Made by a program: the position numbers and the translations under genes
Source: Paracoccaceae bacterium
Lineage (GTDB): Bacteria > Pseudomonadota > Alphaproteobacteria > Rhodobacterales > Rhodobacteraceae
DNA: 53,049 nucleotides
Direction of reading: 5' to 3'
NCBI GenBank assembly: GCA_014323785.1
Contig: JACONJ010000018.1
Location: forward strand, 1-53,049
Shown here: positions 15,345 to 24,946 of the stretch, piece by piece
How the letters are laid out: the number at the start of each line of letters is the position of its first letter
Numbering within the stretch: the first letter of the stretch is position 1
The notes under the pieces: generated by a model
What the model saw: the letters and a program-made list of their open reading frames with translations, nothing else
Database searches by the model: none
Told to the model about the DNA's origin: nothing

Positions 15345-16361
15345 TTACCCGCTGCAAATCTGCTGCAGGCTTACCCACTGATTATCGGGCATGATCGGCG
15401 GGCGCACCTGCCCGCGCAAAGGATCCGCCTCGATCAGACCAAGCGTCGTCTCGCCCGAACTATCCCGGGCATAGGCATAAGGTTCCGATGACAGCCCCGC
15501 GGCCGCGAACCGCACTACAAGTGCGTTATCCGCAACCGGGCCGGGCGGCTGGGTCAGGGTGCGGTGCGCCTCTTGATGCAGGTGCTGCCTGTCGATCTCA
15601 CCCGTTGTGATCATGCGCAGGATTACCCAAAAGCCCGAGGCCTCAAGCAGCCGTTCCATCGGATCCCGGGCCTGTCGCCGCAGGTCTTCCGCCAGAACAT
15701 AGCCTGCCAGAACCTCCGGCGTTTCAAAGTTCTCTACCAGGGATCGATGGATCAGGATGATATTGCCTGGCATATGGGCCGAGACCGGCACCGCACCCGG
15801 CAGAACCACAAGGCGCGGGGCCTTCGCACCGAACAGCGTACGCGACAATTGCGCAAGCGATTGCACACCACTGGCCGCGTTGCAAGGTTGCCCGGTCAGT
15901 TCCGCCGCCTCTGCCAGGATAGTGCGCCCGATCTGGGCGCGTTTCGAATCCGGCAAAAGCACCAGGGTTTGCCGCAACAGCACATCGGGCAGCCACAGCA
16001 CGGCGGCAAAAACAATGGCCGCGGTCAGCCCCGCGCCCAGGAACAGCCTCAGCCGCCCTGGATGCGGGCGGTCGCGGGCGAGCACGCCGCGCACCGTCTC
16101 AATGGCGTCCACCATCTGTGCTTCGGCAAGTTCCAGCATTTCATCGGCGTCAGGCCCAGGGCCGAACAGGGCCGGAAATTTGCCGGGGTTAAGCCGTTCC
16201 ACCGCGGGAAGTGACCAGTGCGACAGCGCGGTTTCGTCTGGCGTAAAGATCATCAAGGTGGCATCGCCAAGTGAAACCAGCACCTCGCGCCGCTGGTGGC
16301 CCTTGGTTTCGCGCCAGAGCCCGGTGGCTTCCAGCCGTTGGTAATTGCTAAGCGCGGTCAT
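15345..16361 (-). CDS. Conserved membrane protein with degenerate M48-peptidase-like domain
   Basis: A 338-residue protein I recognise only in outline. Residues 1-100 are soluble (GDATLMIFTPDETALSHW region), one membrane helix spans about 106-127 (LFLGAGLTAAIVFAAVLWLP), and the rest is soluble. The segment HMPGNIILIHRSLVENFETP, then EVLAGYVLAED, resembles the active-site region of M48 metallopeptidases, but the HExxH zinc motif is absent, so peptidase activity is unlikely. Its stop codon lies at the edge of the tcmP fragment, which suggests that the island was inserted directly behind this gene. The function is unknown. Confidence 0.65.
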   Translation of the reverse strand: MTALSNYQRLEATGLWRETKGHQRREVLVSLGDATLMIFTPDETALSHWSLPAVERLNPGKFPALFGPGPDADEMLELAEAQMVDAIETVRGVLARDRPHPGRLRLFLGAGLTAAIVFAAVLWLPDVLLRQTLVLLPDSKRAQIGRTILAEAAELTGQPCNAASGVQSLAQLSRTLFGAKAPRLVVLPGAVPVSAHMPGNIILIHRSLVENFETPEVLAGYVLAEDLRRQARDPMERLLEASGFWVILRMITTGEIDRQHLHQEAHRTLTQPPGPVADNALVVRFAAAGLSSEPYAYARDSSGETTLGLIEADPLRGQVRPPIMPDNQWVSLQQICSG

Positions 16362-16493
16362 GCCTGCAATGCACCGCCCGATCTTTTGCCCCCGGAATAG
16401 CGGGATGAAAGGAGCCGCTCAATCTTTCAGCCAACCGTCGCCTGGGCACGGTGCCCTTTGGCGGGGATGGGGCCGGGATAAGGAAGCACCGGA

Positions 16494-18125
16494 TCAAAAG
16501 CTTCTGGCCCGCTGGCGCAGTTCGAATTTCTGGATCTTGCCGGTAGAGGTTTTCGGCAACTCGGCGAAAATCACGCGCTTTGGCACCTTGAACCCGGCCA
16601 GCTGCTGCCGGGCAAAGGCGATCAGCTCTGCCTCGGTTGCCTTTGCATCATCCTTCAATTCGACAAAGGCACAGGGTACCTCACCCCATTTCGCATGCGG
16701 TTGTGCAACCACCGCGCAAAGCGACACCGCGGGGTGGTGCATCAATGCGCCTTCAACCTCTACCGATGAAACGTTTTCGCCGCCCGAGATGATGATGTCC
16801 TTTGCACGGTCGGCAATCTGTATGTAACTGTCGGGGTGCTGGACGGCGATGTCACCACTGTGGAAATAGCCACCCTTGAACGCCTCGGCGGTGGCACGGG
16901 GGTTCTTGTAATAGCCCTTCATCACCGCATTGCCGCGCATCATGATCTCTCCCAATGCAATGCCATCCATGGGGATTTGCGCCATGGTTTCGGGGGTCAT
17001 CACGGTGATGTGGTCCATATTGGGAAAGGCGACGCCCTGGCGCGCCTTGATCGCCGCGCGCGCGTCCCCTGGCAGGTCATCCCAAAGCCCGTCTTGCCAG
17101 AGGCATTCGGTTGTGTGCCCATAAACCTCGGTCAGCCCGTAAACATGCGTGACGTGAAAGCCCATCGTTTCAATCGCGGCCAGCGTGGCGGCAGCGGGCG
17201 GGGCACCGGCGGTGAACACCTGGACCGTGTGATCAAAGGGGCGGCGGTCTTCATCGCCAGCATTGACAATCATGTTCAGGACAATGGGTGCCCCCCCGAA
17301 ATGCGTAACCCCATGCCCGGCGATGGCGTCATAGATGGTCCGCGCCGTGATGGCCCGGCAGCAAATCGTGGCCCCGCCAAGTGCCGGCAGTGCCCAGACA
17401 TGGCACCAGTTGTTGCAGTGAAAAAGCGGCACGATGGCCAGATAGCGGGGATAAAGCGTCATCCGCCAGGAAATCGGTGTGCCGAGCGTGATCAGATAGG
17501 CCCCACGATGGTGGCAGACGACCCCCTTGGGTTGCCCGGTGGTGCCCGAAGTGTAGTTGAGCGCGATTGATTCCCATTCATCTTCGGGCATGATCCAGGG
17601 CGCATCGGCATCACCTTCGGCCAGAAGCGCATCATAGGTCAGATACCGACCAGTGGCATGATAGCCCGCGCGTTCATCGGGTACTTCGACGATCAGGGGG
17701 GCCTCTCCCTCCATCATGCCGATGGCGGCCTCCAGCACGGTCAGGAATTGCGTGTCGGCAAGGACGACCCTGGCCTCTCCATGATCAAGGATGTAGCGGA
17801 TGGTGCCGGGATCAAGGCGGATGTTGATGCTGTTGAGGACCGCGCCTGCAGCGGGTACGCCGAAATGCGCCTCCATATGGGCCGGGATATTCGGCACAAG
17901 CGTGGCAACCACATCGCCGGGGGCCACGCCGCGCCGGACCAGGGCCGAGGCCAGGCGGCTGACGCGGGCGTGGTATTCGGCATAGGTAAAGCACTGGTCG
18001 CCATAGATCAGTGCCGTGCGCGCGGGAAAAATGGATTTCGCCCGAATCAAATGCGACAGCGGCGTCAAAGGCACGTAATTCGCTGCGCACTTCCCGAGCC
18101 CCGTTTCATCCTTCATCCAGCCCAT
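16494..18125 (-). CDS. Acyl-CoA synthetase (AMP-forming), possibly DmdB-like
   Basis: Activates a carboxylic acid with ATP and CoA through an acyl-adenylate. The 543 residues carry the ATP motif YTSGTTGQPKG at 191-201, the HVYGLTEVYG region, GYFHSGDIAV, SGGENVSSVEVE and the catalytic C-terminal Lys in PKTSTGKIQKFEL. The overall form (WMKDE start, long medium-chain type) resembles roseobacter enzymes that act on methylmercaptopropionate (DmdB) in DMSP breakdown, but the substrate cannot be fixed from sequence reading, and no other dmd gene is beside it. It is a single gene on the minus strand; 16362-16493 and 18126-18361 are non-coding. Confidence 0.85.
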   Translation of the reverse strand: MGWMKDETGLGKCAANYVPLTPLSHLIRAKSIFPARTALIYGDQCFTYAEYHARVSRLASALVRRGVAPGDVVATLVPNIPAHMEAHFGVPAAGAVLNSINIRLDPGTIRYILDHGEARVVLADTQFLTVLEAAIGMMEGEAPLIVEVPDERAGYHATGRYLTYDALLAEGDADAPWIMPEDEWESIALNYTSGTTGQPKGVVCHHRGAYLITLGTPISWRMTLYPRYLAIVPLFHCNNWCHVWALPALGGATICCRAITARTIYDAIAGHGVTHFGGAPIVLNMIVNAGDEDRRPFDHTVQVFTAGAPPAAATLAAIETMGFHVTHVYGLTEVYGHTTECLWQDGLWDDLPGDARAAIKARQGVAFPNMDHITVMTPETMAQIPMDGIALGEIMMRGNAVMKGYYKNPRATAEAFKGGYFHSGDIAVQHPDSYIQIADRAKDIIISGGENVSSVEVEGALMHHPAVSLCAVVAQPHAKWGEVPCAFVELKDDAKATEAELIAFARQQLAGFKVPKRVIFAELPKTSTGKIQKFELRQRARSF

Positions 18126-18361
18126 GCTGCCCCCCAGGTGATGTGGTCGATGCGGTCGCGGCAGTATGGGCGGGCTGGTCGCGTTTGAAAAGAGCCCCCC
18201 CGAACGTCCCAGGCACGGCAGGCGCAGGGTGCGGGGTGCGCATTCGTGTTGACGGGCGGGGTTCGGCCGGATATGTGGCGGGCACTGGCCCCACGCGGCC
18301 CTTGCCCCTGGGTGGCCATCCGTGCCATTGTGCGTGAGATTTGAGAGAGGGGGAAACCCGC

Positions 18362-19453
18362 ATGAACCGCACCATCACCGCCGCCCTGGCGGCAATTCTC
18401 CTGACCGCAGGTACCGCAGCAGCGCAGGCCCAGGCGGGCTGCAACTGGCTAGTGTGGAGATTCTGGCAGGACGCCACCGCAGCCCGCGTGGCGGGGTGCA
18501 TCGCCGCCGGCGCAAACATCAACGCGCGGAACGAGCACGGCCGGACGCCGCTTCACCAGGCGGCGGGGAATGGTACGCCCCAGGTGGTGCAGGCCCTGCT
18601 GGACGCCGGCGCGGACATTGAGGCGCGGGACGATTTTGGCGCCACGCCGCTTCACAAGGCGGCGGGGAATAATGGCAGAGCCGAGGTGATGCAAGCCCTG
18701 ATTGCCGCAGGCGCGGATATCAACGCGCGGGACCGAAACGACCGGACGCCGCTTCACAGGGCGGTGTGGTCTCACGATGCCAGGGTGGTGCAAACTCTGA
18801 TCAACGCGGGTGCCAGTATTAATAGCGGGTTGCAGCTTCACGTGGCGGCGGGGAATGGCAATGCTGAGGCCGTGCGTGCCCTGATCGCCGCAGGCGCGGA
18901 TATCGATGCGCTGACCGATGGCGGCGTGACGCCGCTTCACGCGGCGGCGTGGTATGGCACGCCCGAGGCGGTGCGGGCCCTGACCCGCGCAGGCGCGGAT
19001 ATCGATGCGCGGAACGAGCACGGCCAGACGCCGCTTCACGCGGCGGCGTGGTATGGCAATGCCGAGGCTGTGCGGGCCCTGATCGCCGCAGGCGCGGACA
19101 TCAACGCGCGGACCGAATATGGCTTCACGCCGCTTCACAACGCGGCGTGGTATGGCACCTCGGCCGAGGTGGTGCGGGCCCTGACCCGCGCAGGCGCGGA
19201 TATCGAGGCGCGGGACGAAGACGGCCAGACGCCGCTTCACACGGCGGCGTCGGGTTTCCCCCCCGAATTGGCCGAAATGCTGCAAGCCATGAACCCCGAA
19301 GCACCCGAGGTGGTGCGGGCCCTGATCGCCGCAGGTGCGGACATCAAGGCGCGGGACGATTTTGGCCGAATACCGGCCGACCTTGCCGAGGGGAACGAGG
19401 CTGTGCGCAACCATCCGGTGTTCTGGGAATTGAACCAAGCGCGGTTTGACTGA
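18362..19453 (+). CDS. Exported ankyrin-repeat protein
   Basis: The ATG at 18362 has a good ribosome site (GAGAGAGGGGG) and gives 363 residues. It opens with a Sec signal peptide (MNRTITAALAAILLTAGTAAAQAQA), with cleavage likely after the AQA. The remainder is about eight to nine ankyrin repeats with the pattern GADINARxxxGxTPLHxAAxxG. A Cys just after the signal does not form a clear lipobox. Ankyrin repeats bind other proteins; secretion to the periplasm is predicted. The partner is unknown. Repeat units are close at the DNA level, so unit number could change by recombination. It converges on clpB. Confidence 0.85.
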   Translation: MNRTITAALAAILLTAGTAAAQAQAGCNWLVWRFWQDATAARVAGCIAAGANINARNEHGRTPLHQAAGNGTPQVVQALLDAGADIEARDDFGATPLHKAAGNNGRAEVMQALIAAGADINARDRNDRTPLHRAVWSHDARVVQTLINAGASINSGLQLHVAAGNGNAEAVRALIAAGADIDALTDGGVTPLHAAAWYGTPEAVRALTRAGADIDARNEHGQTPLHAAAWYGNAEAVRALIAAGADINARTEYGFTPLHNAAWYGTSAEVVRALTRAGADIEARDEDGQTPLHTAASGFPPELAEMLQAMNPEAPEVVRALIAAGADIKARDDFGRIPADLAEGNEAVRNHPVFWELNQARFD

Positions 19454-19503
19454 CCCGCGCAGCGGCACACCAAAAGCAGGAATTGCGGTTCGGGGGTAAG
19501 GCC

Positions 19504-22119
19504 CTAATGCACCACGGCATTATCCGGTGCCGGGCGGTCCGCGCCGGAAACCCGGTTCCCCACGATCAGCCCCCCGGCCCCGGCTGAGACCGCAACGGTT
19601 TCCCCGTCCTTGACCTCTCCGGCCAGGATCATCTCGGCCAGGGGGTTTTGCAGGCTGCGCTGAATCACCCGCCGCAGGGGGCGGGCCCCAAAGACCGGAT
19701 CATACCCTTCATCGGCCAGCCAGGTCAGCGCGCCCGAATCCAGCTCCAGCGTGATCTTGCGGCGACCCAGGCGGTTTTCAAGCCACGCAAGCTGGATTCG
19801 CACAATCCCGTCCATATCCGCCCGGGACAGGCGATCAAATATAATCGTCTCATCCAGCCGGTTCAGGAATTCGGGGCGGAAATGCGCCCGGACCGCATCC
19901 ATCACCTCACGCCTGGCCTCCGATGCATCGGCCCCATCGGGTAACTGGCTAAGGGCCTGCGCCCCCAGGTTTGAGGTCAGCACGATAAGCGTTTGCTTAA
20001 AATCCACCGTGCGGCCCTGGCCATCGGTCAACTGCCCGTCATCCAGCACCTGAAGCAGCACGTTGAACACATCCGGGTGCGCCTTTTCAACCTCATCGAA
20101 CAGCACCACCTGATAGGGCCGCCGCCGCACCGCCTCGGTCAGTTTCCCGCCTTCGTCATAGCCGACATAGCCCGGCGGCGCACCGATCAGACGGGCGACC
20201 GCGTGCTTCTCCATAAACTCACTCATGTCGATCCGCACCATCGCCTGGTCATCATCAAACAGAAACCCGGCCAGCGCCTTGGTCAGTTCGGTTTTGCCCA
20301 CACCAGTCGGCCCCAGCATCAGAAAGGAGCCCAAGGGCCGGTGCTCATCGTTCAGGCCCGCCCGGGCCCGGCGCACCGCGTTGGAAACAGCGCGCACGGC
20401 GGTGTCCTGGCCGATCACACGCTGGCCAATCGCCTCTTCCATCCGCAGCAGTTTCTCGCGCTCACCTTCCAGCATTTTTGAGATGGGAACACCGGTCCAC
20501 CGCTCCACCACGCCGGCGATCTGTTCGGGGCGCACCGCCTCTTCAACCATCATGTCGTCTTCCGCAGCCTCGGCCGTGGCCAATTCCTTTTCCAGCTGCG
20601 GAATAACGCCGTAGCTCAGCTCCCCTGCCCTGGCCAGATCGCTGTTGCGCTTGGCCTGGTCCAATTCGGCCCGCGCCTGGTCCAGCTTCTCCTTCAGGAT
20701 GCGTGCGCCTTCCAGCTTGTCGCGCTCGGATTGCCATTTCGCGGTCATCCCGGCGGATTTCTGCTGCAGGTCCGACAACTCTTTCTCTAACCGCTGCAGC
20801 CGGTCTTTTGAGGCAGCGTCATCCTCTTTCTTCAAGGCCTCGGCTTCGATCTGAATCTGCAGGATGTGCCGATCAAGCGCGTCCAGCTCTTCCGGTTTGC
20901 TGTCAACCTCCATCCGCAGGCGGCTGGCGGCTTCATCAACCAGGTCGATGGCCTTATCCGGCAGGAAACGGTCCGTGATGTAGCGGTGGCTCAGCGTGGC
21001 CGCCGCCACAAGTGCCGCATCGCCGATGCGCACACCGTGGTGCAGCTCATACTTTTCCTTGATCCCGCGCAGGATCGAGACGGTGTCCTCCACCGTCGGC
21101 TCCGCCACCATCAGGGGCTGAAACCGGCGGGCAAGCGCGGCATCCTTTTCAACGTATTTGCGGTATTCATCCAGCGTTGTCGCACCAACACAATGCAATT
21201 CACCGCGCGCCAGGGCCGGTTTGATCAGGTTCGCAGCATCCATCGCGCCATCGGTTTTGCCTGCCCCCACCAGCGTGTGCATCTCATCGATAAACAGGAT
21301 GATCTCACCCGCTGTCGCGCTGATTTCATTCAGAACCGATTTCAGCCGCTCCTCAAACTCGCCACGGTATTTCGCCCCTGCGATCAGCGCACCCATGTCA
21401 AGTGCCATCAGGGTCTTGTTGCGCAGGGATTCCGGGACATCGCCATTGACGATGCGCAGGGCCAGCCCCTCGGCGATGGCCGTCTTGCCCACGCCCGGCT
21501 CACCGATCAGCACCGGGTTGTTCTTTGTGCGGCGGCTGAGCACCTGCATGGCGCGGCGGATCTCCTCATCCCGGCCGATGATCGGGTCGATCTTGCCTTC
21601 ACGCGCGGCCTTGGTCAGGTCACGGGCATATTTGTTAAGTGCCTCGTAATTGTCCTCGGCCGACGCACTGTCGGCCGTGCGGCCCTTGCGGATATCGTTG
21701 ATCGCCGCATTCAATGCCTGCGCATTGACAGAACCCGCTTCCAGCGCGGTTTTTGCCGGGGATTTCACCATCGCCAGCGCGGTCAAAAGCCGCTCAACCG
21801 GCACGAAACTGTCGCCCGCCTTCTCTGCCAGTTTCTTTGCCTCGCCCAGAACCTTGGCCGTCTGGCCGTCAAGATACAGCTGGCCCGCGTCACCCGTGAC
21901 TTTGGGCATCTTTGCCAGGGCCTGTTCCAGGGCCTCGGTCACGCGCATCGGCGCACCGCCCGCCCGGGAAATCAGGTTTGACGCTAGGCCCTGATCATCA
22001 TCCATCAGAGCTTTCAGCAGATGTTCCGGGGCCAATTTCTGATGGTCTTCGCGCTGCGCAATCGTCTGGGCCGCGTGCACAAACCCGCGCGTACGATCAG
22101 TGAATTTCTCAAAGTTCAT
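19504..22119 (-). CDS. clpB: ATP-dependent disaggregase ClpB
   Basis: A hexameric AAA+ chaperone that, with DnaK, pulls proteins out of aggregates. The 871-residue chain has the Clp N-domain ([18 protein letters not shown]), the first Walker A GEPGVGKT near residue 205, the coiled-coil middle domain ([20 protein letters not shown]), the second Walker A GPTGVGKT near 605, and the C-terminal domain. A longer frame upstream to 22365 is not used: ATG 22119 starts the conserved N-domain and has AGGAG seven bases ahead. A sigma-32-type promoter lies 78-106 bases upstream. Confidence 0.97.
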   Translation of the reverse strand: MNFEKFTDRTRGFVHAAQTIAQREDHQKLAPEHLLKALMDDDQGLASNLISRAGGAPMRVTEALEQALAKMPKVTGDAGQLYLDGQTAKVLGEAKKLAEKAGDSFVPVERLLTALAMVKSPAKTALEAGSVNAQALNAAINDIRKGRTADSASAEDNYEALNKYARDLTKAAREGKIDPIIGRDEEIRRAMQVLSRRTKNNPVLIGEPGVGKTAIAEGLALRIVNGDVPESLRNKTLMALDMGALIAGAKYRGEFEERLKSVLNEISATAGEIILFIDEMHTLVGAGKTDGAMDAANLIKPALARGELHCVGATTLDEYRKYVEKDAALARRFQPLMVAEPTVEDTVSILRGIKEKYELHHGVRIGDAALVAAATLSHRYITDRFLPDKAIDLVDEAASRLRMEVDSKPEELDALDRHILQIQIEAEALKKEDDAASKDRLQRLEKELSDLQQKSAGMTAKWQSERDKLEGARILKEKLDQARAELDQAKRNSDLARAGELSYGVIPQLEKELATAEAAEDDMMVEEAVRPEQIAGVVERWTGVPISKMLEGEREKLLRMEEAIGQRVIGQDTAVRAVSNAVRRARAGLNDEHRPLGSFLMLGPTGVGKTELTKALAGFLFDDDQAMVRIDMSEFMEKHAVARLIGAPPGYVGYDEGGKLTEAVRRRPYQVVLFDEVEKAHPDVFNVLLQVLDDGQLTDGQGRTVDFKQTLIVLTSNLGAQALSQLPDGADASEARREVMDAVRAHFRPEFLNRLDETIIFDRLSRADMDGIVRIQLAWLENRLGRRKITLELDSGALTWLADEGYDPVFGARPLRRVIQRSLQNPLAEMILAGEVKDGETVAVSAGAGGLIVGNRVSGADRPAPDNAVVH

Positions 22120-22196
22120 CACGATATCTCCTGCTTCGGGCGCATGCCTGTGCCCGCCATGCCCTGGTGCGGAATGCGATATAATCCCTGGGGCAT

Positions 22197-22225
22197 AAAT
22201 GGGAACGCCATGCGCTGATCTCAAG
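22197..22225 (-). promoter_or_regulatory. Heat-shock (sigma-32/RpoH) type promoter of clpB
   Basis: On the minus strand, CTTGAGA (22225-22219), a 14-base spacer, then TCCCATTT (22204-22197). This is close to the RpoH consensus CTTGAAA-N13/14-CCCCATNT. It overlaps the last codons of the upstream HEAT-like gene and lies 78 bases before the clpB start. Confidence 0.65.
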
Positions 22226-22736
22226 ATTTCGGGGGAAATTCCACGCCAAACTCTGGTGCCAGGGCCCGCGCCCGCGCCCGCATTGCCCCGGACCGGTCCC
22301 GCAGTGCCTGGCCCACACGCGCCGCTGCATCCGCCCGTTCTGCGGGGCTTCGGGCGGTTCGGCAACAGGCATCAAGGGCCCAAATGCGCAGCAAAAGCCT
22401 TGGATGCTCGACCAGGGACATCAAATGTGGTCGAAAGGGGTGCGCCAGATGCGGCGCATGGTGTACGGATTGAAGAATATGCAAGGCTGCGTCCGGATTT
22501 TGCATGCCGCGCAGTGCGGCAAAGGCCTGGGTCAGGGCATCCTCGCGTATCGTGCCCATCTCGGCCAGGGCCTTCACAATCCAGCTGGCGGCGACCTGAT
22601 TTGGCCCGCAAAGGCCATCCAGCACCGCACCCAGGGCCGCATCCGACAAGGGTTCTTTCAGGACCGTGCGCAAAGGGGCCACCCGAACCCCATCAAAGGC
22701 AGCGCAAGCGGCGTGAATGTCAGCTGCGGTTCGCAT
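22221..22736 (-). CDS. Small helical (HEAT-like) protein
   Basis: About 171 residues from ATG 22736; ATG 22763 is also possible, while the longer upstream frame is the shadow of pyrF. The sequence is mostly amphipathic helices (DAALGAVLDGLCGPNQVAAS, PDAALHILQSVHH, HPRLLLRIWALDACCRT), as in HEAT/Armadillo-type repeats. No enzyme motif is visible. It stands back to back with pyrF, sharing 22737-22802 as promoter region, and ends just before clpB on the same strand. The function is unknown. Confidence 0.6.
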   Translation of the reverse strand: MRTAADIHAACAAFDGVRVAPLRTVLKEPLSDAALGAVLDGLCGPNQVAASWIVKALAEMGTIREDALTQAFAALRGMQNPDAALHILQSVHHAPHLAHPFRPHLMSLVEHPRLLLRIWALDACCRTARSPAERADAAARVGQALRDRSGAMRARARALAPEFGVEFPPKS

Positions 22737-22802
22737 GGGCAGAATTTGACAGGGGCAGGACATCTTGCCAAGCAGCAGCAGAGACAAAAGGGACCGCCCC
22801 CC

Positions 22803-23492
22803 ATGGATGATGATCGCCTGATCGTGGCACTTGATGTGCCGAACGCCCCGACCGCGATGGAATTGGCCACCCGGCTCGGCAAGGCTGTTAATTTCTACAA
22901 GATCGGCCTTGGCATGCTTACGGGCGGCGGGTTGGCACTGGCTAACAAGCTGAAGCACGATCACGGCAAGCGCATCTTTCTGGATATGAAACTTTTTGAT
23001 ATCGGTGCCACGGTCGAGGCCGCGGTGCGCGGTCTGGCACGGTTGGAACCGGATTTTCTGACGGTTCATGGTGATCCGCATGTGATTCGCGCCGCCAAAC
23101 AGGGGGCAGCCGGCAGCAATATAAAAATCCTGGCGGTGACGGTCCTGACCTCACTTGACCGGGCGGATCTGGATGCCAGCCTGATTCGGCAGGGGGAACT
23201 GCCAAGCATTGTGGCACAGCGGGCCAGCCTTGCCTTTGCGGCCGGGGCCGACGGTGTCATCGCAGCACCGCAGGAAGCCGCGCTGCTCCGCGCACTGCCC
23301 GAGGCCCGGGGCAAACTGATTGTCACCCCCGGTGTGCGCCCCGCCGGCGCGGGGTCTGATGATCAAAAGCGCACCGCAACACCGGCCCGCGCCCTGGCCG
23401 ATGGGGCCGACCACATCGTTGTCGGTCGCCCGATCTGGCAGGCGAAGAACCCTGCCGTCACCGCCCGCGCAATCCTGGCGGAAATCAGCTAG
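22803..23492 (+). CDS. pyrF: Orotidine 5'-phosphate decarboxylase
   Basis: Makes UMP from OMP, the last step of de novo pyrimidine synthesis. The 229-residue TIM barrel has the catalytic set ALDV (Asp11), FYKIG (Lys33) and LDMKLFDIG (Asp61, Lys63, Asp66), plus the phosphate-binding end TPGVRP and VVGRPI. ATG 22803, preceded by AAAAGGGA, gives the normal N-terminus; a longer open frame upstream is antisense to the neighbouring gene. It is transcribed alone and converges on nfeD. Confidence 0.96.
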   Translation: MDDDRLIVALDVPNAPTAMELATRLGKAVNFYKIGLGMLTGGGLALANKLKHDHGKRIFLDMKLFDIGATVEAAVRGLARLEPDFLTVHGDPHVIRAAKQGAAGSNIKILAVTVLTSLDRADLDASLIRQGELPSIVAQRASLAFAAGADGVIAAPQEAALLRALPEARGKLIVTPGVRPAGAGSDDQKRTATPARALADGADHIVVGRPIWQAKNPAVTARAILAEIS

Positions 23493-23498
23493 CGATGC

Positions 23499-23566
23499 CT
23501 TGCCTGCCCCCCTTCCGGGGCGAAGTTATCGGGATCCGCGCCTGCACCACCGCATGGGCAGGCAAG
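23499..23566. terminator. Two-way terminator between pyrF and nfeD
   Basis: Perfect 11-bp arms CTTGCCTGCCC (23499-23509) and GGGCAGGCAAG (23556-23566), separated by 46 bases that contain a smaller CCCC/GGGG hairpin. It lies between convergent stop codons. Confidence 0.5.
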
Positions 23567-23597
23567 CAAAGGGTTCCTAGCTTCCGGACTTGCCGGT

Positions 23598-23882
23598 TTA
23601 TTCGTTGATGTCGTGATCAAAGGTGCGCACCTGGCCCTGGTTGACGCCCAGCCAGTGCCGCAGTGCCAGCCATGACAGCAGCGACAGAACCGCAAATGTC
23701 AGGAACAGTATCGGCACCGAGGCCATCAGCAACGCCGCAACGGGCCCGCCTGCCAGCAGCAAAAGCCCCGTCAGCCCCGCACCGATTCCAAAACCAAGCA
23801 GCACATAGCTGGGCAGGATCACCTCCCCCACTGCCAGAACAAGGCCACCGGCCATCCAGACCCACCATTCGCCCCACATCAA
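23598..23882 (-). CDS. Short NfeD-like inner membrane protein
   Basis: The 94 residues form three hydrophobic helices (WMAGGLVLAVGEVILPSYVL, then LLLLAGGPVAALLM, then FLTFAVLSLLSWLAL) with a short C-terminal tail. This is the truncated NfeD type found beside stomatin-like genes (E. coli ybbK/ybbJ pattern). Its start overlaps the qmcA stop by four bases. The pair is thought to help organise membrane microdomains and membrane protein quality; the exact role is not settled. Confidence 0.85.
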   Translation of the reverse strand: MMWGEWWVWMAGGLVLAVGEVILPSYVLLGFGIGAGLTGLLLLAGGPVAALLMASVPILFLTFAVLSLLSWLALRHWLGVNQGQVRTFDHDINE

Positions 23883-24757
23883 CCCCGTCCTTTCAGCATC
23901 TGGAACGCCTTGCCAAAGGCATCGGCGGCCTCTGCCGGCACAACGATGGTCTGTGTGCCCTGGCCCCGGGCAATCTCGGTAATGCCTTTTACCTGTTCCA
24001 GCGCGATGTTGTATTGCACCGCCTCCAGCCCGCCTTTCGCAATCGCTTCGGCCACCACGCCGGTGGCATAAGCCTCGGCATCGGCTTCGACGCGCCGTGC
24101 CTCTGCCGCTTGGCGGGCGGCGTAAAGGTCGCCATCGGCCTGCAGTTCCACCGCGCGTTTTTCACCTTCGGCGCGGGCTACTGCCGCGCGGCGTTCGCGT
24201 TCGGCGTTCAACTGCTGCAGCATCGCGTCGCGGGTGGCCTGGTCCAGCCCGACGTCAAGGATTTCGGCCCGCGTCACCTCAATCCCCCAATCGTTGACCG
24301 CACTTTCAACAGCCTTTTGGATTTGAGCGATCAGCTGCGCCCGGTTGGACTGCACCTCGTCCAGCTCCATCTTGCCGATCTCGGCCCGGACGATCCCCGC
24401 CACCGTGGTCGCAATCGCCCCATCAACATCGCGGATGCGATAAACGGTCTTTTCCGGCTCCAGCACCCGGTAGAACACACTGGTTTCAACCTGCAAAAGC
24501 ACGTTGTCTGATGTGATGGCATCCTGGCTGGCATTGGGCAATTGCCGTTCCAAAACCGAAACCTTGTGCGCCACCCGGTCCAGAAACGGAACGATAAAGT
24601 TGATGCCGGGCCCCAGCACCGCTTTCAACCGCCCGAAACGTTCAACCACATGCTGTTCGGACTGCGGCACAATCCGAATGCCCAGAAAGATGCAAAGAAT
24701 AATAAAGCCAGCCAAAAGCAAGGCCACGACACTGCCGCCCAGAAGTTCAGAACCCAA
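23879..24757 (-). CDS. qmcA: SPFH/Band 7 (stomatin-like) membrane protein
   Basis: The 292 residues start with one N-terminal membrane anchor (VVALLLAGFIILCIFLGIRI), then the Band 7 domain (EQHVVERFGRLKAVLGPGIN, LERQLPNASQDAITSDNV, RAEIGKMELDEVQSNR), then an Ala/Glu-rich coiled coil typical of the QmcA/paraslipin group. It forms large oligomers in the inner membrane in known homologues. It is the upstream gene of a two-gene operon with nfeD. The spacer 24758-24946 shows nothing recognisable. Confidence 0.9.
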   Translation of the reverse strand: MGSELLGGSVVALLLAGFIILCIFLGIRIVPQSEQHVVERFGRLKAVLGPGINFIVPFLDRVAHKVSVLERQLPNASQDAITSDNVLLQVETSVFYRVLEPEKTVYRIRDVDGAIATTVAGIVRAEIGKMELDEVQSNRAQLIAQIQKAVESAVNDWGIEVTRAEILDVGLDQATRDAMLQQLNAERERRAAVARAEGEKRAVELQADGDLYAARQAAEARRVEADAEAYATGVVAEAIAKGGLEAVQYNIALEQVKGITEIARGQGTQTIVVPAEAADAFGKAFQMLKGRG

Positions 24758-24946
24758 TCCTGCCGTCCTCCGTTTTTGTGAACCTTGAATATATCCGCAC
24801 CATCCGGCTTTGCCAAGGGCGGATTTTACCCCGGGCGGCGGGTCAGGCTAGACGACCGCCCCCACCGCCCGGAACCGCCCTCTGCCGTGACCATTGGCAT
24901 CTGTGGCCGACAGGTTCCGCCGCACCGTGCGCCTGGGCCGCGCACA

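Noticed and set aside
22120..22365. N-terminal extension of clpB
   Set aside because: The extra residues are Pro/Gly/Arg-rich and unconserved; AGGAG and the conserved MNFEKF start lie at 22119, and the sigma-32-type promoter falls inside the extension.
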